Shown here: piece after piece, positions 1 through 8,393 of the stretch
Numbering within the stretch: the stretch's first letter is position 1
Layout of the letters: every line of letters starts with the position of its first letter
Source of the DNA: JBAZTO01 sp041661865
Lineage (GTDB): Bacteria; Planctomycetota; Phycisphaerae; SM23-33
Direction: 5' to 3'
DNA length: 52,513 nt
Assembly (NCBI GenBank): GCA_041661865.1
Contig: JBAZTO010000026.1
Span: forward strand, 1-52,513
Program-made: the position numbers and the translations under genes
The notes under the pieces: generated by a model
The model's database searches: none
Told to the model about the DNA's origin: nothing
The model's input: the letters and a program-made list of their open reading frames with translations, nothing else

Positions 1-346
1 GGACGTGCAGGGCGATGTTGACCAGGTGATAGCCCAGCGTCGCGTCGCCCCAGAGCTTGTGCTCGATCCAGAACGCGCTGTGCAGCAGCGGATAGTATTG
101 CTGCGTGGCCCTCAGGTCGGTCCAGATGCGCCACAGCCCCTGTGCCGAGCGCAGGTCCGTCCGCGTGACGTGCGCGTCGTCGTCCCAGACCAGTCCGCCA
201 CGCCACGCCGGCTGGTAGGCCAGGAACGTCGCCGCCGCCAGGGCCACCCAAGCCGCGGCCACAAGGAGCTTCCCTCGCCGGGAAGAGCGGCCCGTCAAGT
301 CCGCGGGGTCTGGACGGGACGTATCGTTTTGCCTGCTCTTGGCCAT
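1..346 (-). CDS. Polytopic membrane protein, O-mannosyltransferase (TMTC/PMT)-like, 5' part only
   Basis: Reading the minus strand from the ATG at 346 gives 115 codons that stay open to the window edge, so this is the N-terminal part of a longer gene. A basic N-terminus of about 24 residues is followed by one hydrophobic segment (about residues 26-45). Then comes a luminal-type loop with GGLVWDDDAHVT, QYYPLLHSAFWIEH and GYHLVNIALH. These are the hallmarks of the large family of polyprenol-phosphate-mannose-dependent protein O-mannosyltransferases/TMTC proteins, which have an acidic pair in the first loop and many TM helices, often followed by TPR repeats. The rest of the catalytic membrane domain and any TPR tail lie outside the window. 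The start is supported by the shift from non-coding sequence upstream; no strong ribosome binding site is seen. The gene is divergent from scpA. Confidence 0.72.
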   Translation of the reverse strand, partial: MAKSRQNDTSRPDPADLTGRSSRRGKLLVAAAWVALAAATFLAYQPAWRGGLVWDDDAHVTRTDLRSAQGLWRIWTDLRATQQYYPLLHSAFWIEHKLWGDATLGYHLVNIALHV

Positions 347-545
347 CGTTCACCGTTATCCGAGATGCACCCGCCTGCGTGCGGGCGTCGAGGGCCCATG
401 CTACCGACCCCGCCGCCAGCCGTCCATACCGCAGACGCCGCCGCCGGGGGAGAGCCTCTTGCGCCGGCCAGCCGCAATCCATGATTTCCGCCGGCGGGTT
501 CTTGCTCGAAAATCGTCGCCGGAGTTGATATCCTCCCCCTCAGTC
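347..545. other. Divergent intergenic region between the O-mannosyltransferase-like gene and scpA
   Basis: These 199 bases must hold the promoters of two divergent genes. No convincing -35/-10 pair or operator was seen. Small open frames that cross it in both directions are overlap artefacts without recognisable protein character. Confidence 0.4.
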
Positions 546-1538
546 ATGGCCGACTATCGCGTCAACCTGGACATCTACAACGGGCCGCTGGACCTGTTGC
601 TTTACCTCATCCGTCGCGAGGAGGTGGATGTCTACGATATTCCCATCTCGCGGATCACCCAGCAGTACCTCGAGTACGTCAACGCGCTGTCGCAGGTGGA
701 TCCCAACCTGGCCGGGGAGTTCCTGGTGCTGGCGGCCACGCTGATGGAGATCAAGACGGCCATGCTGCTGCCGGCCCCGCCGGTGCAGGAAGGTGGCGGC
801 GACCTGGGCATCGACCCGCGGGCCGAGCTGGTCCGCCAATTGCTGGAGTACAAGGCCTTCAAGGACGCCGCCTCCGACCTTCGCGATGCCGCCGAGGCCC
901 AGGCCATGCGGTTCCCGCGCGCCCCGGCGGGCGAGGCCCGGGACGCCGAGAGCGAGATCGACCTGGAGCAGGTGCAGATCTGGGATCTCTTTGACGCCTT
1001 CTCGAAGCTGATGGACTCCATCGGCCAGCGGCCCACGCATCACGAGGTCATCTACGACGACACGCCGGGCGAGCTCCACGCCGCCGACATTCTCGACCGC
1101 CTCCAGCGTGAGGGGACGCTGAGCTTCGGCCGCGTCTTTGAGGGCCGGACCAACCGCGCCGAGATCGTCGGCCTGTTCCTGGCCATGCTGGAACTGATCC
1201 GCCAGAAGAAGATCCACGCCATCCAGGACGACAACTTCGGCCGGATCGTCCTCCACCTCCGCACGGCCGCCCAGGCCGAGCAGGAGCAGGCGGCTGAGGC
1301 GATGGAGCAGGAATACCGCTCTGCCGCCGCAGCCGAGGCGGAGGCCGCTTCGCAGGACCAGGAGTCGGTCGCCAACTCGATCGAGGTTTCCCCGACGGCT
1401 GCGGGAGTGGTGGACGAGCCGATCGAGCAGACGCCTGCGGCCCAGGACGCCGCGCCGCCCGCGGAAGATGACGAATTGGGCAAGTACGTCAGCGACGAGC
1501 CTGCCGAAGAGTCGGGAGGTCCCGAACATGTCGGCTGA
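546..1538 (+). CDS. scpA: Segregation and condensation protein A (kleisin)
   Basis: ScpA is the kleisin that bridges SMC ATPase heads and, with ScpB, forms the bacterial condensin for chromosome segregation. The 330-residue protein opens with MADYRVNLDIYNGPLDLLL and a following RREEVDVYDIPIS stretch, the classic ScpA N-terminal SMC-binding segment. A C-terminal winged-helix-like part (about residues 180-250) includes VGLFLAMLELIRQKKI. After about residue 255 there is an extra Ala/Glu/Gln-rich acidic tail of about 75 residues not typical of ScpA. I chose the ATG at 546 because the family consensus starts there; the frame is open further upstream but that part has no ScpA character. The 3' end overlaps the next gene by 11 bases, so the two are probably translationally coupled. 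scpB is not in the window. Confidence 0.93.
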   Translation: MADYRVNLDIYNGPLDLLLYLIRREEVDVYDIPISRITQQYLEYVNALSQVDPNLAGEFLVLAATLMEIKTAMLLPAPPVQEGGGDLGIDPRAELVRQLLEYKAFKDAASDLRDAAEAQAMRFPRAPAGEARDAESEIDLEQVQIWDLFDAFSKLMDSIGQRPTHHEVIYDDTPGELHAADILDRLQREGTLSFGRVFEGRTNRAEIVGLFLAMLELIRQKKIHAIQDDNFGRIVLHLRTAAQAEQEQAAEAMEQEYRSAAAAEAEAASQDQESVANSIEVSPTAAGVVDEPIEQTPAAQDAAPPAEDDELGKYVSDEPAEESGGPEHVG

Positions 1539-1989
1539 GAAGCGGATCACGGAATTGGGACTGGCCCTGCCTCCCGCGCCCGCGCCGGTGGGATCGTATC
1601 TGCCGGCGACGCGGAGCGGAAAGTTGATCTTCACCTCCGGCCAGTTGCCCTTCAAGGGCGGCGCGCTGCTGGCGACGGGCAAGGTGGGCGCGGAGGTGTC
1701 CATCGAGCAGGCGCAGGCCGCCGCGGCCCAGGCGGTGCTGAACGCCCTGGCCGCCGCCAAGGGCCAGGCCGGCACGCTGGAGTCGATCACCGCCATTGTG
1801 CGCCTGAACGTGTTCGTCAACTCGGCGCCGGGATTTGTCGAGCAGGCCAAGGTCGCCAACGGCGCCAGCGATTTGCTGGTGCAGATCTTCGGCGACAAGG
1901 GCCGTCACAGCCGCTGCGCCATCGGGGCGGCTGAGCTTCCCCTCAATGCCGCCGTTGAGCTGGACCTGGTCCTGGAAGTGGACGGGTAA
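1528..1989 (+). CDS. RidA/YjgF/UK114-family protein (LPPAPAPVG subfamily)
   Basis: A 153-residue protein whose N-terminal ELGLALPPAPAPVGSYLPA, then LIFTSGQLPF, and the later HSRCAIGAAELPLNAAVELD identify the RidA superfamily. This branch carries the conserved proline-rich start and is often called an endoribonuclease L-PSP-like protein. True RidA hydrolyses reactive enamine/imine intermediates. For this subfamily the reaction is less certain, and the Arg that binds the substrate carboxylate in RidA appears to be represented by HSRCAIG. The ATG at 1528 sits inside the end of scpA and has a good ribosome binding site (GGGAGG). The open frame upstream only shadows scpA. Confidence 0.87.
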   Translation: MSAEKRITELGLALPPAPAPVGSYLPATRSGKLIFTSGQLPFKGGALLATGKVGAEVSIEQAQAAAAQAVLNALAAAKGQAGTLESITAIVRLNVFVNSAPGFVEQAKVANGASDLLVQIFGDKGRHSRCAIGAAELPLNAAVELDLVLEVDG

Positions 1990-2032
1990 TCCGTTGACGG
2001 GCGAGCGAAAACCTCGCCGGCCCAGAGCGGGC

Positions 2033-3154
2033 ATGACCGGCAATCCAAAATCCCCAGCCCCCGATCCGGCCACGCTGGCCGCGGTGCGGCGACAGATCCT
2101 GGCCTGGTGGGACAAGGGCCATCGCGACATGCCCTGGCGGCAGAGCCGCGACCCCTACGCGATCTGGGTCTCGGAGATCATGCTCCAGCAGACGCAGGTG
2201 GCCACCGTCGTGCCGTACTACCGGCGATTCCTGCGGGCTTTTCCCAGCGTCGATGCCCTGGCCGCCGCGCCGCCGGAGGCTGTGCTGAAGGCGTGGGAGG
2301 GCCTGGGCTACTACAGCCGCGCCCGCAACCTGCACCGCGCCGCGCAGCAGATCATCGAACGCCACGGCGGGAAGGTTCCCCAAGGCGTTGCGGCGTTGCG
2401 GGCGCTGGCCGGTGTCGGCCGCTACACCGCCGGGGCCATCGCCAGCATCGCCTTCAACAGGCCCGAGCCGGTCCTGGACGGCAACGTCAAGCGCGTGCTC
2501 TGCCGCCTGCTGGCCATCACGGGCGACCCGCGCAAGCCGGCCGTCGAGCGGCGACTGTGGGCCATTGCCCAATCGCTGGTGCCGGCCAAGCGGCCGGGGG
2601 ATTTCAACCAGGCCGTCATGGACCTCGGCGCTCTGGTCTGCACGCCGATGGGGGCCCGCTGCTCCGCCTGCCCGCTGCAAAGGCGCTGTCTCGCCCGGAA
2701 GCTGGGCATCGTCAGCAAGCTGCCTCGCAAGGTGCGGCGAAAGCCGCTGCCGCATTATGACATCGCCGCGGCAGTCATTTGGCGCGGCCGAAAGCTGCTC
2801 ATCGACAAGCGGCCGAACGCGGGCCTGCTGGGCGGACTGTGGGAGTTCCCCGGCGGGAAGATGCACAAGGGCGAGAAGGCCGCCGCGGCGGCTGTGCGCG
2901 AGTCAGCCGAGGAACTGGGCATCGTTGTCCGACCGCTCCAGGCTGAGCCGTTGATATCCGTCGAGCACGCCTACAGCCACTTTCGCATCACGCTGCACGC
3001 CGTGGTGTGCCGCTACGTCCGGGGCCCGGCGCGCGCCATCGGCTGCCAGGAGTTCAAGTGGGTCACGCTCGGCGACCTGGACCGCTACGCCTTCCCCGCC
3101 GCCAATCACAGGATTATCGCCGCGCTTCGCCGTGGGCAGGAGCAGGCTCTATAA
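2033..3154 (+). CDS. mutY: A/G-specific adenine DNA glycosylase
   Basis: MutY removes adenine mispaired with 8-oxoguanine. The 373-residue protein has all expected elements. WVSEIMLQQTQV carries the catalytic Glu (residue 48). The helix-hairpin-helix LAGVGRYTAGAI (about 125-136) is followed by VLDGNVKRV with the catalytic Asp (149). A [4Fe-4S] cluster loop has Cys 203, 210, 213 and 219 (C-x6-C-x2-C-x5-C). The C-terminal NUDIX-like domain contains a nearly complete Nudix box (about residues 274-297), used in MutY for recognising 8-oxoG. I took the ATG at 2033, 43 bases after the RidA-family gene. The frame is open further upstream within that gene but has no MutY homology there. Its ribosome binding site is weak, consistent with co-transcription from scpA. 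Confidence 0.95.
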   Translation: MTGNPKSPAPDPATLAAVRRQILAWWDKGHRDMPWRQSRDPYAIWVSEIMLQQTQVATVVPYYRRFLRAFPSVDALAAAPPEAVLKAWEGLGYYSRARNLHRAAQQIIERHGGKVPQGVAALRALAGVGRYTAGAIASIAFNRPEPVLDGNVKRVLCRLLAITGDPRKPAVERRLWAIAQSLVPAKRPGDFNQAVMDLGALVCTPMGARCSACPLQRRCLARKLGIVSKLPRKVRRKPLPHYDIAAAVIWRGRKLLIDKRPNAGLLGGLWEFPGGKMHKGEKAAAAAVRESAEELGIVVRPLQAEPLISVEHAYSHFRITLHAVVCRYVRGPARAIGCQEFKWVTLGDLDRYAFPAANHRIIAALRRGQEQAL

Positions 3155-3168
3155 GGCATGGATTGATG

Positions 3169-3222
3169 GGTGGCACAGGCTTTCGAGCCTGTGCATGCAC
3201 AGCCTGGAAAGGCTGTGCCACC
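3169..3222. repeat. Dispersed palindrome, family A (GTGGCACAGGCTT type)
   Basis: An inverted repeat of about 54 bases: GGTGGCACAGGCTTTCGAGC on the left matches CCTGGAAAGGCTGTGCCACC on the right, with nested internal hairpins. A close relative is at 24831-24884 and a looser one at 23719-23789. It sits between the convergent 3' ends of mutY and a membrane protein gene, so it could act as a bidirectional terminator or an mRNA-end stabiliser. It is possibly a REP-like mobile palindrome. Confidence 0.7.
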
Positions 3223-3238
3223 GGCGGGCACCTGAATC

Positions 3239-3955
3239 TCAGCCCGCGCCGGGCTTTTTCTTGCCCTTGGCCGACAGGTAGGTGTCCTGCACCACGAACG
3301 CTATCACCGCCGGCACGGCGATAATCAGCGGCAGGAGGTGGATGTCATTGATCAATCGCTGTTCGATGTCGTTTCGGATCGGCTCGTATCGCAGCAGCAG
3401 GGCGATGATGCCCGAGACGGCCAGCAGCGTGCCCTGGATCGAGGTGAAGACCATCACGGTGACCTGGAAGATGATGAAGGCGAGCATGCCCAGCGTAATC
3501 AGGCCGATCAGGCCGCCGGCCCAGGCGTACTGATCGAGGTTGGGATGGTTGACCACCTCGGCGATGTATCGCCACAGTTCCAGGCCGACGAACCCGCCGA
3601 TGATGGCGCCCATCACGCCGACGGCGGCGTTCATCAGCGGCCAGGCCAGCACCGCCAGCAGCAGTCCGCCCGCAGCCCCGCTGATGGGCGGCAGCTTGGG
3701 CGACTCCGCCAGCCCGCCCAGGGCATAGCCGGCCGCCACTCCCAGCACGGCGGCGTTGGCGACGACCATGACCTTGAACGCCTTCCACCCGTAGAACATG
3801 TACACCAGCCCGATGGCCAGCAGGATCACCGCCTGGAGCGGGTCCATCACCAGCAGCGAGTTGACGAATTCCTGGCGAGTGGGAAGCCTTCCGTCCTGAA
3901 GGCAATCGAGGACTCCCGTATAGGCTGCGTTGTTGCCGGTTTGAGTGTGCTTCAT
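3239..3955 (-). CDS. Polytopic membrane protein with about seven TM helices
   Basis: I do not recognise a family with confidence. The 238-residue protein has a polar N-terminus (about 35 residues), about seven hydrophobic Gly/Ala/Leu-rich segments (roughly 38-57, 60-82, 93-110, 112-128, 146-168, 170-190, 208-226) and a basic tail ending GKKKPGAG. Overall it resembles small DUF4203/TM7-type membrane proteins. The ATG at 3955 was chosen for its ribosome binding site (AAGGAAAC) and because the longer frame upstream overlaps the previous gene with a low-complexity Arg/Pro sequence. It starts 13 bases after the preceding membrane protein gene, so the two are probably one operon and may form a complex. 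Confidence 0.75.
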   Translation of the reverse strand: MKHTQTGNNAAYTGVLDCLQDGRLPTRQEFVNSLLVMDPLQAVILLAIGLVYMFYGWKAFKVMVVANAAVLGVAAGYALGGLAESPKLPPISGAAGGLLLAVLAWPLMNAAVGVMGAIIGGFVGLELWRYIAEVVNHPNLDQYAWAGGLIGLITLGMLAFIIFQVTVMVFTSIQGTLLAVSGIIALLLRYEPIRNDIEQRLINDIHLLPLIIAVPAVIAFVVQDTYLSAKGKKKPGAG

Positions 3956-3968
3956 AATGTTTCCTTGG

Positions 3969-4757
3969 CTACTTCTTGGCCGACTCGGAGGGTTTCTTAG
4001 CGCCCTGGCCGGCCTGTTCCTTATCCTTCGCCGCTTTGGCCTTGGCGGCCGTGACAGCGCCAATGTACTGGAAGACCAACGAGAACATCATCATCGCGAG
4101 AATGATGCCGCCGTAGAGGAGGTAGTCGCTCCACGCCGACGGCCAGATGGCCCGCCGTAGACTGGTGGCCGCCAGCAGAAAGCCTCCCGTCAGCAGCAGC
4201 GAACCGAGCAAGGCCGTCATGAAAATCTTGCCGAAGCGCGGCAACAGCAGCAGCACGACCAGGGGCAGACCGCCTCCCAGGCACAGGGTCCACAGGATTC
4301 TTTCGGAGTGGACGGTCCACAGGGCCCGCAGGCCCGCGAGGCCGAAATGCCAGCAAGCGATCAGCCAGGGTTCCAGCGTGTCCAGGCCTTTGGGGAAGAG
4401 CGGCTGCTCCTTGGGCGGCAGGGCGGCCAGGCAGTAAGCCAGCAGGGTCCACAGGGCCACCGTCGCTACCAGAGCCCCGCCGGTCAGGGCCCAGATCAGC
4501 CGGGCGGCGACAGCGCCGACGGCGGCGAAGATCACGGCCACCAGCACAGCCGCCAGGGTGGGGTCGATGCCGAATTGCCGCGCCAGCGACGGCGCCAGCA
4601 CCAAGCCTATTCCCACTCCCGCCAGTGCCAGGACGGGCCTGGACAGCACGCGGCCCCAAAGGATCAGCAGCGGCCCCAGGACGATGCCCGAGAGGGCAAG
4701 GCCCCAGGTCCATTCCAGCGTCAATCCCGGCGGCAATGGCGGCAATATCGGTAACAC
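3969..4757 (-). CDS. Polytopic membrane protein with charged C-terminal tail
   Basis: A 262-residue hydrophobic protein of unknown family with about seven to eight TM segments and a Lys/Ala-rich cytoplasmic tail (AKAKAAKDKEQAGQGAKKP). A Pro-rich N-terminus (LPPLPPG) precedes the first helix. The likely start is GTG at 4757, preceded by AAGGAT at suitable distance. An overlapping frame that begins with ATG at 4767 is Arg/Pro-rich and not membrane-like, so it was rejected. It lies just downstream of the rhomboid gene and 13 bases before the next membrane protein gene, with which it shares length and general architecture. A paired or duplicated membrane complex is possible but not proven. Confidence 0.7.
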   Translation of the reverse strand: MLPILPPLPPGLTLEWTWGLALSGIVLGPLLILWGRVLSRPVLALAGVGIGLVLAPSLARQFGIDPTLAAVLVAVIFAAVGAVAARLIWALTGGALVATVALWTLLAYCLAALPPKEQPLFPKGLDTLEPWLIACWHFGLAGLRALWTVHSERILWTLCLGGGLPLVVLLLLPRFGKIFMTALLGSLLLTGGFLLAATSLRRAIWPSAWSDYLLYGGIILAMMMFSLVFQYIGAVTAAKAKAAKDKEQAGQGAKKPSESAKK

Positions 4758-4820
4758 GAGGCCACATCCTTGTGGGCCGGCAGGGGTCCGTCCATCCGCG
4801 CCGCGACGGCTCCCCAGGAG

Positions 4821-5996
4821 CTAGCGCCGCTGGCGCAATGCCTGCAAGTCGCCCCGGGCCAACTGCAACTTTCGCTCGTCGTGCAGCAACTCGATGGCCT
4901 TCAGCAGGGACTGCTCGGCCTGGTCATACTGGTGTAAATATCGGCTATGCAGCAGTCCCAGCATCAGATAGATATCGCCGATGTGCTCGTAGAGAGGGTA
5001 GTGCTTGAGGAACCGCTGGTAGGCATCGGCGGCGGCGGGGTACTGTTCAGCGACCATCAGTTGGTTGGCCACGTCCAGTTGCTGGGCCTGCGGCAGGACG
5101 GCGTCGTCGGCGATCTGCACCAGTTTGAGGTACTTCTCGCAGGCCGCCGGCAGGTCATGTTGCTGCAAGACTTCAGTGATTTCGCGACGCAATTGGAGTT
5201 CCCTGCCCGCGGGCGTGTCGGCCGGCGCGGAGGTGGAGGCCGTGGCTTCCACCCATCTCGGCGCCGGCGAGCGGACCTCCGAGGAAACCGGGTTGAACGG
5301 ATCGTAGCCGGCCCCCACCATCTGGCGATAGCGGTGACGACGGCGCGCTGAATAGATGAGGTTGAGCAGGTCCAGGGCGTCGCGAGGCAGCAGTTTGGTC
5401 GCCAGCAGCAGCCCCGTCACGGCGATGCCGAAAACGTAGCCGCTGGAGTGGGCGGCGTAGGCCACCCCGCCGCCGGGCCCGCCGGTGTGGAAGGACATCC
5501 ACATGTTGAAGACGAACTGGAAGAGCAGGAAGTAGAGGCTCGATATCTCGAAGGTCGTGATGATGTAGATGATGTTGAGCAGCGTGACGCGGACGCGCGG
5601 CAGCAGGACCAGGTAGGCCCCGGTCACCGCCGAAATGGCCCCGCTGGCCCCCAGCATCGGCCTGCTCGCGCCGAGCATCATGAAGCCCGCTCCCGCCAGC
5701 ACCGCGCCGGAAAGGTAAAACGCCAGGTAGCCCGTGTGCCCGAAGCGGTCGTTGACCCCGTTGCCGAAGACCCACAGGAACACCATGTTGCCCAGCAGGT
5801 GCATGATGTCCTGATGCATGAAGGCTGAGGTGAAGAACTGGTAGAGCTGGGGCGTATAGGGATCCAGCATCAGGGGTATGACCTTGGGATTTCCCCCGTT
5901 CACGCCGATCACGAAGAGCACCACGTTGAGGATCACCAGGGCGTAGTTCACCACCGGCGTGCGGGTCATCTGGTAGTCGGTACGCAGTGGAATCAT
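4821..5996 (-). CDS. Rhomboid-family intramembrane serine protease with C-terminal TPR region
   Basis: Rhomboids cleave membrane proteins within or near the bilayer. This 391-residue protein has the six-helix core in its first 200 residues: HQDIMHLLGNMVFLWVFG (with oxyanion Asn 70), MLGASGAISAV containing the catalytic Ser 118 in GxSG, and AAHSSGYVFG with the catalytic His 183. Both catalytic residues are present, so it should be active. From about residue 270 the protein becomes soluble and helical, with TPR-like repeats (AADAYQRFLKHYPLYEHIG, QYDQAEQSLLKAIELL), presumably a cytoplasmic adaptor domain. The ATG at 5996 begins directly at the family consensus MIPLRTDYQ. It lies upstream of two unassigned membrane proteins on the same strand, which could be substrates or partners (inference). 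Confidence 0.9.
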   Translation of the reverse strand: MIPLRTDYQMTRTPVVNYALVILNVVLFVIGVNGGNPKVIPLMLDPYTPQLYQFFTSAFMHQDIMHLLGNMVFLWVFGNGVNDRFGHTGYLAFYLSGAVLAGAGFMMLGASRPMLGASGAISAVTGAYLVLLPRVRVTLLNIIYIITTFEISSLYFLLFQFVFNMWMSFHTGGPGGGVAYAAHSSGYVFGIAVTGLLLATKLLPRDALDLLNLIYSARRRHRYRQMVGAGYDPFNPVSSEVRSPAPRWVEATASTSAPADTPAGRELQLRREITEVLQQHDLPAACEKYLKLVQIADDAVLPQAQQLDVANQLMVAEQYPAAADAYQRFLKHYPLYEHIGDIYLMLGLLHSRYLHQYDQAEQSLLKAIELLHDERKLQLARGDLQALRQRR

Positions 5997-6150
5997 GTTC
6001 TCTCTTTGTCTACGGCCGCTCGTAACCTTGGGTTCGCTTGCGGGTTAGCCGCGTGTTTCCTGGCACCTTTGCCACGGGCCATTCTATCGCAGCGCTCCGG
6101 CGATATGCAACGAGCGGGGAACGTCCATCCGCGCGACGGTGGGCGATCCC

Positions 6151-6924
6151 TCACGTGTTGGTCTGGTCGAGCCCGCCGAAGCGGCGATGCCGATTGGCAT
6201 AGACGCGGATGGCCTGCTGGAAGGCTGCCTCGTCGAAGTCAGGCCAGAAGATGTCGGTCACGTAGAACTCGGCGTAGGACATCTGCCACAGCAGGTAGTT
6301 GCTCAGGCGGTACTCGCCGCTGGTGCGAATCAGCAGGTCCGGGTCGGGCACGCCGGCGGTGTCCAGCGACTGCGAGATGAGGTTCTCGTCGATCTGCTCG
6401 GGCGCCAGCTTGCCGTCGGCCACCCGCTGGCCGATGCCGCGGACCGCGTCGACCATCTCCGCGCGCGAGCCGTAATTCAGGGCCAGGCACAGGTACATGC
6501 CCGTGTTGCCCGATGAAACGCGGACCGACTCGTCCAGTTCCTTCAGGACGCTGTCGGGCAGGCCGCTGCGACGCCCCAGGTGGCGGAGGCGGATGTTGTG
6601 GGCCATCACCGTCGGGCGCTCGTTGACCAGGTACTCGGCGTACAGGTGCATGAGGGCGTTGACTTCCTCGGCGGGGCGGCGCCAGTTCTCGATGGAGAAG
6701 CTGTACAGCGTCAGTGCTTCCAGGCCCAGCCGGGCGGCCTCGGTGACGATGCGCCGCACCACGCCGGCCCCGGCCTGGTGCCCGGCGACGCGCGGCAGGT
6801 TCCGCGCCCGCGCCCATCGCCCGTTGCCGTCCATGATGATCGCCGCCGAACGCGGGATGCTCTTTTCGTTCACGCCCAGGGCGGCCCGGGCGGCGCTGAC
6901 GGCCTGTGGTGAAATATCTGCCAT
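6151..6924 (-). CDS. uppS: Isoprenyl transferase (undecaprenyl diphosphate synthase)
   Basis: UppS condenses isopentenyl diphosphates onto farnesyl diphosphate in cis to make the C55 lipid carrier for peptidoglycan and other envelope glycans. The 257-residue protein carries IIMDGNGRWARARNLPRVAG with the catalytic Asp 32, then LTLYSFSIENWRRP, LALNYGSRAEMVDAVR and PDLLIRTSGEYRLSNYLLWQ, all diagnostic for cis-prenyltransferases. The ATG at 6924 overlaps the purA stop by one base (TGATG), which argues for coupled translation and fixes the start. The longer upstream open frame only shadows purA. Confidence 0.96.
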   Translation of the reverse strand: MADISPQAVSAARAALGVNEKSIPRSAAIIMDGNGRWARARNLPRVAGHQAGAGVVRRIVTEAARLGLEALTLYSFSIENWRRPAEEVNALMHLYAEYLVNERPTVMAHNIRLRHLGRRSGLPDSVLKELDESVRVSSGNTGMYLCLALNYGSRAEMVDAVRGIGQRVADGKLAPEQIDENLISQSLDTAGVPDPDLLIRTSGEYRLSNYLLWQMSYAEFYVTDIFWPDFDEAAFQQAIRVYANRHRRFGGLDQTNT

Positions 6925-8228
6925 CAGGCCAGCCCTTCGATGGAAGTCCTGTGGGTAATGGTGGCCAGGCGGTCGGCGCCGACGCTGACAAAGCCCACCG
7001 GCCTGCCCAGCAGTTCCTCGACGCGGCGGATGTAGCCTTGCGCCTCGGCGGGCAGATCCTCGAAACGCCGGCACTGGCCGATCTCAGCCTTCCAGCCCTT
7101 GAGCGTCTCGTACACGCATTCGACCTCGCCCAGCCGGCAGGGGTCCAGCGCCTCGACGGTCTTGCCGCCAATGCGGTAGCTGGTGCAAATCTTGATCTCG
7201 TCCAGACCCGACAGCACGTCCAGCAGCGAGAGGGCGAACTCGTCGGCGCCCGAGAGGTCGGCGGCGTATCGCAGGGCCACCGCGTCCAGCCAGCCGCAGC
7301 GTCGTGGCCGACCGGTGGTGGTGCCGTACTCGTGGCCGCGCTCGCGAAGGCGGTTGCCGACGGCGTTGTCCTGTTCGGTGGGGAAGGGGCCCGCGCCCAC
7401 GCGCGAGGTGTAGGCCTTGATGATGCCCAGCACCTGCCCCACCTGGGAGGGCGGCACGCCCGTCCCCGACGGCACGCCGCAGGCTGAGACCGACGAACTG
7501 GTCACGAACGGATACGTCCCGTGATCGACGTCCAGCATCGCGCCTTGCCCGCCCTCGAAGAGGATCCGCTCGCCCGCGTCGATGGCCGATCGCAGCATCG
7601 CGCCGGTATTGCAGATCATGCCCGCCAGTCTCTTGCCGTAGCCGACGAACTCGTCGGCGATGGCAACGGCGTCCATCGGCGCCGCGTTGTACAGGGCGGC
7701 AAAAATCTTGTTCTTGATGGCGACGATCCCTGCGATCTTCTCGCGCAGGGCCGCCTCGTCGGTCAGTTCGCCCACGCGGATGGCCGTCGAACGCGAGGCC
7801 TTGTCGGCATAGCAGGGGCCGATGCCGCGGGCGGTGGTGCCGATCTTGCCCCCGCCCAGCATCGCCTCGTTGAGGCTGTCCTGGAGCTTGTGCCAGGGCA
7901 TGACCACGTGGGCGGCGCTGCTGATGCGGAGGTTGCGCGCGTCGACGGCGACGCCTCGCTTGACCAGGCCGTCGATCTCGCTGACGGCCACCGCCGGGTC
8001 GAACACCACGCCGTTGCCGATGACGTTGATCACGCCGGGATTGAACACGCCGCAGGGGATCAGGTGCATGGCAAACTTCTCGGCGCCGATGTGGACGCTG
8101 TGGCCGGCGTTGGCCCCGCCGCAGAATCGCACCACGTAGCGGCAGACCCGCGCCAATGCGTCCACAACCTTGCCCTTGCCCTCGTCGCCCCATTGCAGGC
8201 CGACGATGGTAACATTCTTGCTTGCCAT
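6924..8228 (-). CDS. purA: Adenylosuccinate synthetase
   Basis: PurA makes adenylosuccinate from IMP, aspartate and GTP, the first committed step to AMP. The 434-residue protein begins MASKNVTIVGLQWGDEGKGK, where the GDEGKGK P-loop holds the catalytic Asp 14. It continues with GGANAGHSVHIG (His 43), KIGTTARGIGPCYADK, GTYPFVTSSS and EYGTTTGRPRRCGWLD, all family signatures. I used the ATG at 8228 because it is preceded by GAGGAT at good spacing and matches the family N-terminus; the frame extends ten more codons upstream. It is the first gene of the purA-uppS pair and its promoter should lie in 8229-8393. Confidence 0.97.
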   Translation of the reverse strand: MASKNVTIVGLQWGDEGKGKVVDALARVCRYVVRFCGGANAGHSVHIGAEKFAMHLIPCGVFNPGVINVIGNGVVFDPAVAVSEIDGLVKRGVAVDARNLRISSAAHVVMPWHKLQDSLNEAMLGGGKIGTTARGIGPCYADKASRSTAIRVGELTDEAALREKIAGIVAIKNKIFAALYNAAPMDAVAIADEFVGYGKRLAGMICNTGAMLRSAIDAGERILFEGGQGAMLDVDHGTYPFVTSSSVSACGVPSGTGVPPSQVGQVLGIIKAYTSRVGAGPFPTEQDNAVGNRLRERGHEYGTTTGRPRRCGWLDAVALRYAADLSGADEFALSLLDVLSGLDEIKICTSYRIGGKTVEALDPCRLGEVECVYETLKGWKAEIGQCRRFEDLPAEAQGYIRRVEELLGRPVGFVSVGADRLATITHRTSIEGLA

Positions 8229-8393
8229 GATTATCCTCGACATTTGGGCCAACAAACCAACCCAACCAGCATACCGGCCCCATGCAAAGAGTCAAGGAAA
8301 TCGAATGGCTCAAACGTTGACATTGCATCTTCAGTGGCGTGATAATCAAGAATTGTGATGTCACCCAAATAGGGGCATTCAATTCGAGAAGGG

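Noticed and set aside
540..1898. 452-residue open frame on - opposite scpA and the RidA-family gene
   Set aside because: Arg/Leu-rich shadow of two well-supported + genes; no family features.
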